Assembly: GCF_025567195.1 (NCBI RefSeq)
Contig: NZ_JAOQJF010000015.1
Location: forward strand, 1 to 64,000
Origin: Alitiscatomonas aceti
GTDB lineage: Bacteria > Bacillota > Clostridia > Lachnospirales > Lachnospiraceae
Direction of reading: 5' to 3'
Length of the DNA stretch: 64,000 bases
The notes under the pieces are model-generated. The model ran no database searches and was not told where the DNA came from. It saw nothing but the letters and a program-made list of their open reading frames with translations. The translations under genes and the position numbers were made by a program. Below are positions 59,163 through 64,000 of the stretch, in pieces; positions within the stretch are counted from its first letter, which is position 1; every line of letters begins with the position of its first letter.

Positions 59163-60224
59163 ATGAAAACCATTATACTCACCGGCGGCGGCACTGCCGG
59201 TCATGTTACCCCAAATCTGGCTCTGATCCCTTCCCTGAAGGAGGCCGGATATGAGATCCGCTATATTGGCTCCTACAATGGGATCGAACGAAAGCTGATC
59301 GAAAACGCAGGGATTCCCTATGATGGTATTTCTTCCGGAAAGCTGCGCCGTTATTTCGATCTTAAAAACTTTTCCGATCCTTTCCGCGTCCTGAAAGGAT
59401 ACGGGGAGGCACGGAAGCTCATTAAAAAATATAAACCGGACGTACTTTTTTCCAAAGGCGGCTTTGTTGCGGTTCCTGTGGTCCTGGCAGCAAAGCATTA
59501 TCATGTTCCCACTATTATCCATGAATCCGATATGACTCCGGGTCTTGCCAATAAGCTTTGCATTCCCTCAGCAAAAAAGGTCTGCTGTAACTTCCCGGAA
59601 ACCCTTAAGTATCTTCCCGAGGATAAGGCGGTGCTTACCGGATCTCCGATCCGCGCCGAGCTGCTGAAAGGGGACCGTCTGGCCGGTCTCCAGTATACCC
59701 ATCTTTCAGCAGCCAGGCCGATCATCCTGGTCATCGGCGGCAGCCTTGGCTCCGTAAAGGTAAACCAGGCTGTACGCAGCATTCTCCCGCAGCTCCTGGA
59801 GAAATTCCAGGTGATCCACATATGCGGAAAGGGGAACCTGGACGAATCCCTCATCGGCACAGCCGGTTATGTCCAGTATGAATACGTTGACAGTCCCTTA
59901 AAGCACCTTTTTGCGGCTGCCGATCTGATCGTATCCCGTGCAGGCGCCAACTCCATCTGCGAGATCCTGGCTTTAAGGAAACCCAATGTCCTGATCCCTC
60001 TGTCTGCTGCCGCCAGCCGGGGCGATCAGATCCTCAATGCCCGGTCCTTTGCTGGCCAGGGATTCTCTGAGGTCCTTGAAGAGGAACAGATGACCGATGA
60101 TACTCTGTTAAACGCCATCACGGATACCTATGAAAACCGGCGTAAGTTCGCAGAGGCCATGGAAAAAAGCCACCTGAACAATGCCGTTCATACTATTATG
60201 GAACTGATCCAGGCCGTCCAGTAA
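59163..60224 (+). CDS. murG: UDP-N-acetylglucosamine transferase MurG
   Basis: Peripheral membrane glycosyltransferase of 353 aa that adds GlcNAc to lipid I to form lipid II. The N-terminal glycine loop is ILTGGGTAGHVTPNLAL, the second is VIGGSLGSVKVNQAV, and the donor site is SRAGANSICEILALRKPNVLIPL. GGAGG precedes the ATG. In most Firmicutes murG is in the dcw cluster with ftsW and murD; here it stands alone between two minus-strand genes, a placement seen in some Clostridia. It should be essential unless a second copy exists. Confidence 0.95.
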   Translation: MKTIILTGGGTAGHVTPNLALIPSLKEAGYEIRYIGSYNGIERKLIENAGIPYDGISSGKLRRYFDLKNFSDPFRVLKGYGEARKLIKKYKPDVLFSKGGFVAVPVVLAAKHYHVPTIIHESDMTPGLANKLCIPSAKKVCCNFPETLKYLPEDKAVLTGSPIRAELLKGDRLAGLQYTHLSAARPIILVIGGSLGSVKVNQAVRSILPQLLEKFQVIHICGKGNLDESLIGTAGYVQYEYVDSPLKHLFAAADLIVSRAGANSICEILALRKPNVLIPLSAAASRGDQILNARSFAGQGFSEVLEEEQMTDDTLLNAITDTYENRRKFAEAMEKSHLNNAVHTIMELIQAVQ

Positions 60225-60235
60225 GGCTGCAGACG

Positions 60236-60775
60236 CTACTGGAACTGTTCCCACAGCCCCTTCAGCTTTTCTTTTAAACACTTTCTGGCTCTTGAAATCC
60301 TGGAACGACAGACCTCCTCCGTGATTCCAAGAGCCCTGCTTATTTCTGGGATAGAACGTTCTTCAATAAAATACATCCTCACCGGCTCTCTCCAGATATC
60401 CTTCAGGCCGTCGATCGTATCGCGGATATATTGGCAGTTTTCATTGCTGACTACCGTTTTGTCCACTGCATTGCCAGCACGATAGCTGATCTTATCCAGC
60501 TCTGTCTCACAATCCTCAATGGCGGCGATATCCGTCGGAGCCGCTTTTCTGTGATAATCCATGCATTTATTGTATACAATCCTGACCAGCACCTTTTTTA
60601 TTTCTGGCTCTGTCATCTTTTCTAGGTAACCGCCCTTATAACAAGACCAGAATGATGCCATTACGATATCTTCCACATCATCATATGGAACGCCCTGTTT
60701 TCCGGCAAAGCTCATGAACACCCTTGAATACTTTTCCATTAGCTTTTGCAGCAGTTCAATGCTATTCTGCGGCAT
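60236..60775 (-). CDS. ECF-type RNA polymerase sigma factor
   Basis: Sigma-70 family protein of 179 aa. Region 2 is visible in DDVEDIVMASFWSCYKGGYLEK and KKVLVRIVYNKCMDYHRK; region 4 is RMYFIEERSIPEISRALGITEEVCRSRISRARK, the DNA-binding helix-turn-helix. The linker is unusually acidic (AIEDCETELDKIS). The gene starts behind AGGGAGA. It converges with murG. The DUF4367-like protein may be its anti-sigma partner, but the two genes are not adjacent. Confidence 0.88.
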   Translation of the reverse strand: MPQNSIELLQKLMEKYSRVFMSFAGKQGVPYDDVEDIVMASFWSCYKGGYLEKMTEPEIKKVLVRIVYNKCMDYHRKAAPTDIAAIEDCETELDKISYRAGNAVDKTVVSNENCQYIRDTIDGLKDIWREPVRMYFIEERSIPEISRALGITEEVCRSRISRARKCLKEKLKGLWEQFQ

Positions 60776-60800
60776 ATCTTCTCCCTAAGTAAACCATCCC

Positions 60801-61217
60801 TTATAAGGCCGCTTCAATCCTTGCTGCCGTCTCTGCCAGTTCCTCTGAAGCCATTTTTCCCGGCTCCCAGGTCACCATTTCCGGTCCTCCTGCGTAACGG
60901 GGAATCACGTGTACATGGAAATGAAAGACCGTCTGTCCCGCTTCCGCTCCGTTATTCTGGACCAGATTAAATCCGGCACAGCCAAGTGCATCCTTCATCG
61001 CTGCCCCGATTTTAGCTGCCAGCGGAAGGACCCTGGCCGCCACCTTCTCGTCCAGTTCGCAGACGTCCTTAAAATGTTCCTTGGGAAGGATCAGGGCATG
61101 CCCTCTGGATGCCGGTCCCAGATCAAGGATCACACGAAAATCCTCATCCTCGTAGATCGTAGCCGATGGAATCTCACCATTGGCAATTTTACAAAAAATA
61201 CAATCCTTATCTTTCAT
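60801..61217 (-). CDS. HIT-family hydrolase
   Basis: Nucleotide hydrolase or transferase of 138 aa, Hint/PKCI-like. The HIT motif HxHxHxx is at FHFHVHVIPRY near residue 100, and the zinc cysteines CIFCKIANGEIPS are at the N terminus. The ATG at 61217 has GGAGG eight bases upstream and so is preferred over an earlier ATG pair. It starts inside the end of the rhomboid gene (overlap of eleven bases), so the two genes form an operon. Confidence 0.93.
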   Translation of the reverse strand: MKDKDCIFCKIANGEIPSATIYEDEDFRVILDLGPASRGHALILPKEHFKDVCELDEKVAARVLPLAAKIGAAMKDALGCAGFNLVQNNGAEAGQTVFHFHVHVIPRYAGGPEMVTWEPGKMASEELAETAARIEAAL

Positions 61218-61830
61218 TCCAAACTCCTCCATCATCCATTTTTTTCTTTGGTTTTCGATATAAAAGGATCCCCAGAAGGATTCCCAGGATCAATCCGGCC
61301 ACATGGGCTGCATTATCTACACCCGAACTGGTGAGCCCCATATACAGGGAAAGAACGATCATAACGGCTAACTGCTTCGTCTGCAGATCCTCCAGACGTC
61401 CCTTATTGACAGCCACCGCATAAAACAGTCCGCCGATCACTCCAAAGATCGCCCCTGATGCTCCGGCAGATACCACCATAGGGTCATTATTTCCTATCAT
61501 CATGGAGATCCAGTTGGCTCCGATCCCGCTGAACAGGTACAGGATCAGATATTTTACATGTCCCAGGGCCCTTTCCAGGTTATCTCCCAGAGCAAACAGA
61601 ACGATCATGTTATTCACCAGGTGGCTGATTCCAAAATGCATGAACATGGCCGTCAGAAGACGGTAATATTCCCCGTCTTCTATGACTGCCGCCTTCAGCA
61701 TTGCCCCTTTTGTATACATAAAATATGCATCCTCAGAGGATCCGGCCGCTTCCAGGTATAAAAAAACCAGAGCGTTCACCGCCATCAGTATCCAGTTTAT
61801 ATATGACTTTTTCCTGGCGGTATCTTCCAT
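61207..61830 (-). CDS. Rhomboid-family intramembrane serine protease
   Basis: Membrane protein of 207 aa with six hydrophobic segments. The catalytic serine is in SAGASGAIFGVIGGLFYA and the catalytic histidine in VDNAAHVAGLILGILLG; the L1-loop and HxxxN pattern is seen in HFGISHLVNNMIVLFALG. Rhomboids cut transmembrane substrates within the membrane. It lies upstream of the HIT gene. The substrate is unknown. Confidence 0.92.
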   Translation of the reverse strand: MEDTARKKSYINWILMAVNALVFLYLEAAGSSEDAYFMYTKGAMLKAAVIEDGEYYRLLTAMFMHFGISHLVNNMIVLFALGDNLERALGHVKYLILYLFSGIGANWISMMIGNNDPMVVSAGASGAIFGVIGGLFYAVAVNKGRLEDLQTKQLAVMIVLSLYMGLTSSGVDNAAHVAGLILGILLGILLYRKPKKKMDDGGVWNER

Positions 61831-61902
61831 TCCCTCAGCCCTTTCCTGCCGTCATAATATCATACCTTTTACAGTCCCGCAATGGAACGTAACTGGATAA
61901 GC

Positions 61903-63003
61903 CTAGTCCATAATACCCAGGCCCCTCGCCACAATCGTGATAAAATCCTGAACATTGGTCACCATGGTAGTGGCTGACAGGCTTCCTCTGTCCAGAAGCT
62001 TATTGACTACAAATTCGTCTGCATCTACTGTATAAAGATACAGCGGCCGTATGGTGCCATCTTCCAGGACCCTGAACGACGGCGTCATATTGCCTGTGGC
62101 AATGGTATGAAGCATGGTAGCCAGACAGATAACACAGGTGGATTTTTTTACAAGCTGTCTCATGGCCCTCTGGCCTGCATAAGCGTCTCCAATCACCTCC
62201 GGCATCGGACCGTCATCACGGATCGATCCCGTCAGTACAAAAGGAACCTGCTTCTTTACACAGCTGTATATGATCCCATTGTCGATTTTGTAATCTTCAA
62301 TGAACTGGGGGATCGATCCGCTCCTGCGGACCCGGTTGATCACGTCCAGATGGTTATAATGGCCATTGGGCATGGAAACCTGGGTATAGATATCCTGTCC
62401 CAGGGCCGTATGGAGGAGAGCCCCCTCCAGATCATGGGTCGCCAACGCATTTCCGGCCATCAGTCCATGGGCATACCCATTCTCCACAAGCGCCTGCATC
62501 GCTTTTCTGGCATTATGATCAAAGGAAAATGCCGGTCCCATGACCCATAAGATATTTCCATGCTCCTTCTCATATTTCAAGAGCTCCAGGAGATTATCGT
62601 AATCTCTGGCATAAGACGTTTCTCTGCTGCGCCCCTGTCGGAACACGAACTTTTCCTTTTCAGACGTTTCTTCGGTCTCAAAGCCTGTATTATGGACATA
62701 AATTCCCTCCTGGCACTGTTCGCTGCGGCCCAGGATCACCTTCTGCCCTTGTTTCAGGTTTCTGTTTTCCACCACCTCCAGGTGTCCATCCTCACAGATC
62801 ACCACGCTGGAATCCATGCGGCTTTCTTCCGCCAGCACCCACTGGCCGCCGATCTTAAAATATTCCGGATACATGGATGTACTGTGGAAATATTCCGGTG
62901 CAACTCCATCTTTTTCCACAAGCTCCCATTTTACCTCTGGCGCGCTCACAAACTGAGGGAGCGAAAAGTCCGGGTGATGGTATTCTGGTAATTTGAATGG
63001 CAT
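61903..63003 (-). CDS. LOR/SDH-domain protein, ornithine-cyclodeaminase-like (TIGR00300 type)
   Basis: Protein of 366 aa. The C-terminal two thirds are the LOR/SDH nucleotide-binding domain, with HGNILWVMGPAFSFDHNARKAMQALVENGYAHGLMAGNALATHDLEGALL and TGSIRDDGPMPEV typical of TIGR00300 proteins. Homologues are the archaeal ornithine cyclodeaminase and the C-terminal half of cyanobacterial ArgZ/AgrE. The N-terminal 110 residues hold beta strands of the usual N domain. The ATG at 63003 follows GAGGAGG; the ORF upstream to 63252 has no site. The activity is inferred. Confidence 0.8.
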   Translation of the reverse strand: MPFKLPEYHHPDFSLPQFVSAPEVKWELVEKDGVAPEYFHSTSMYPEYFKIGGQWVLAEESRMDSSVVICEDGHLEVVENRNLKQGQKVILGRSEQCQEGIYVHNTGFETEETSEKEKFVFRQGRSRETSYARDYDNLLELLKYEKEHGNILWVMGPAFSFDHNARKAMQALVENGYAHGLMAGNALATHDLEGALLHTALGQDIYTQVSMPNGHYNHLDVINRVRRSGSIPQFIEDYKIDNGIIYSCVKKQVPFVLTGSIRDDGPMPEVIGDAYAGQRAMRQLVKKSTCVICLATMLHTIATGNMTPSFRVLEDGTIRPLYLYTVDADEFVVNKLLDRGSLSATTMVTNVQDFITIVARGLGIMD

Positions 63004-63163
63004 GTCATTCCTCCTCTCGCCCGCTTCACGCGGATATATTTTTTTCATTATATCATAAATCCCTATTCTTTTGGTGCACATTGGAATTATAAAATGAAAA
63101 TTTTTAGTCCGCCGCCCGCATGCTCTGCGTATCTGGTTCCGAGAAAGGACGATCACTCGGGTC

Positions 63164-64000
63164 TTACCGGAACCGGAACCTTCTTCCAGCGATCTCCACT
63201 TCGCTGCCCGACTCAAGGCTGCACGTCTCATTGGCCTCCAGAAGTCTTCCATTTACTTTTGTTCCATTAGTAGAATTCAGGTCTGTAATGGTATAGGCTC
63301 CGTCCTTCTCTTCTATTTTTACATGAAGCCGGCTGACGCCCGGCTCATTCAGACAAAAATCTGCCATTTCCCGGCTTTTCCCGATCAGGAATGGAAAATA
63401 TGTCAGAGGGATCTCCAAATTTCCGGAAAACGCTGTCAGCTTCCGGCTTTCTATTTCCAAAGGCCTGGCTGCCAGAAGGATCGTCTGGAACTCCTCTTCC
63501 TTTTCTTCCCTCTGTTCTGCAGCAGGCCGGCTGGAAATTCTCCCCGCATCCGCCTCCTCTTCCCTAAAATATACCTCCCATGGTTCTGTCTTTTCCCGGT
63601 CCTCCCCCTCTGGACCACGCTCCTCCTGCCGCCTGGAATCCGCCTTTCCTTTCCCAGTTCCGGCCTTCACCCCCGACAACAGAAACACTTCCACCGCCAA
63701 AAGGACCATCTCTGCAGCCCCAAGAATCCATTTATACTGAAACAGGCCATGGATTCCAAAAAGAGCAGCTGCAGCCGCCGGAAGAACTGCCATAAGTATT
63801 CCGACGGCTATGGCAACTGTCTTTAAGACCCTATCCCTCTCCCCTCCCCTTCCATGGTCTGATCCGCAGACCCTTGAAGAGGATTTTTCTGTCCTTCTCT
63901 CCTTCATCCATTCCCCAGATTCCCGCTCTCCGTTTTCTGTATCCATTTTCCAAAGATCCTGTCTTTTTTCCTCCTCCGTTCCGGTCTGCCCGCCTGTACG
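63164..64000 (-). CDS. FHA-domain membrane protein, 5' end outside the window
   Basis: At least 278 codons of a minus-strand frame that stays open to the window edge. An ATG at 63946 gives 260 aa, but no ribosome site is seen close to it, so the real start is probably to the right. Two membrane helices (about 48-64 and 71-90 from that ATG) are followed by an acidic linker and a C-terminal FHA domain: FLIGKSREMADFCLNEPGVSRLHVKI, then TDLNSTNGTKVNGRLLEAN. FHA domains bind phosphothreonine peptides. DUF6382-FHA proteins of Lachnospiraceae have this layout. Confidence 0.8.
   Translation of the reverse strand, partial: RTGGQTGTEEEKRQDLWKMDTENGERESGEWMKERRTEKSSSRVCGSDHGRGGERDRVLKTVAIAVGILMAVLPAAAAALFGIHGLFQYKWILGAAEMVLLAVEVFLLSGVKAGTGKGKADSRRQEERGPEGEDREKTEPWEVYFREEEADAGRISSRPAAEQREEKEEEFQTILLAARPLEIESRKLTAFSGNLEIPLTYFPFLIGKSREMADFCLNEPGVSRLHVKIEEKDGAYTITDLNSTNGTKVNGRLLEANETCSLESGSEVEIAGRRFRFR

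Overview
The window reads as chromosomal DNA of a GC-rich, spore-forming Gram-positive anaerobe of the class Clostridia, most likely a Lachnospiraceae-type gut bacterium. The support is Shine-Dalgarno sites of the AGGAGG type before almost every gene, a T-box leader on metG, meso-diaminopimelate dehydrogenase, sortase B, the spore protein YyaC, a fused CBS/DRTGG Mn-pyrophosphatase, an orphan AgrC/AgrA pair, and several DUF families typical of Lachnospiraceae (DUF5711-like, DUF885, FHA with a membrane region). Genus and species cannot be fixed from the sequence alone.

Layout. 1-670: an IS200-type insertion sequence. 675-2683: AT-rich LytTR/GHKL two-component pair without visible agrBD. 2964-6133: a MATE exporter convergent with an ABC-F ATPase. 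6605-7242: a RelB/RelE-type toxin-antitoxin pair with an operator over its promoter. 7384-10519 (minus): metallo-hydrolase, VOC protein, dihydroorotase, HAD phosphatase. 10859-14528: thioesterase, LUD protein, OGG-like glycosylase, sortase B, metallo-hydrolase. 14596-28326 (minus): a twelve-gene co-directional run that starts at a methionine T-box and metG, continues with TraX-like, TatD, KsgA, ATC-hydrolase-like, two MATE exporters, Ddh, and ends with an LRR / VWA / MoxR-ATPase cassette and a radical SAM enzyme before a terminator. 28829-36518 is patchier: a DUF885 lipoprotein, an AT-rich pocket with a small membrane protein and a secreted protein, another lipoprotein, a nitroreductase and an M20 amidohydrolase that share a duplicated promoter leader, with gene debris between them.

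36627-39156 is the most unusual locus: an ArsR repressor fused to a CobW/G3E metallochaperone GTPase, followed by a CxxC thioredoxin-like protein and a YraQ/DUF318 permease, all behind a near-perfect promoter that contains a palindrome. 39315-46351: flavin reductase, Mn-pyrophosphatase, an Asp-rich secreted repeat protein, glucokinase, transketolase. 46597-52962: a group of envelope or sporulation genes (DUF5711-like, LysM, YyaC, M15 peptidase, coiled-coil membrane protein). 53143-64000: glucose-6-phosphate isomerase, MTA/SAH nucleosidase, TSCPD protein, an AT-rich pocket with a secreted protein and a DUF4367-like protein, murG, ECF sigma factor, HIT protein, rhomboid protease, a LOR/SDH ornithine-cyclodeaminase-like protein, and the 3' part of an FHA protein that runs off the right edge.

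Several dispersed structured repeats lie between genes: a three-way-junction element near 10686 and 56698, an ~75-bp repeat near 10598 and 34615, a MITE-like element at 46408-46607, and the duplicated leader at 33132 and 35036. No CRISPR array, rRNA or tRNA was found.
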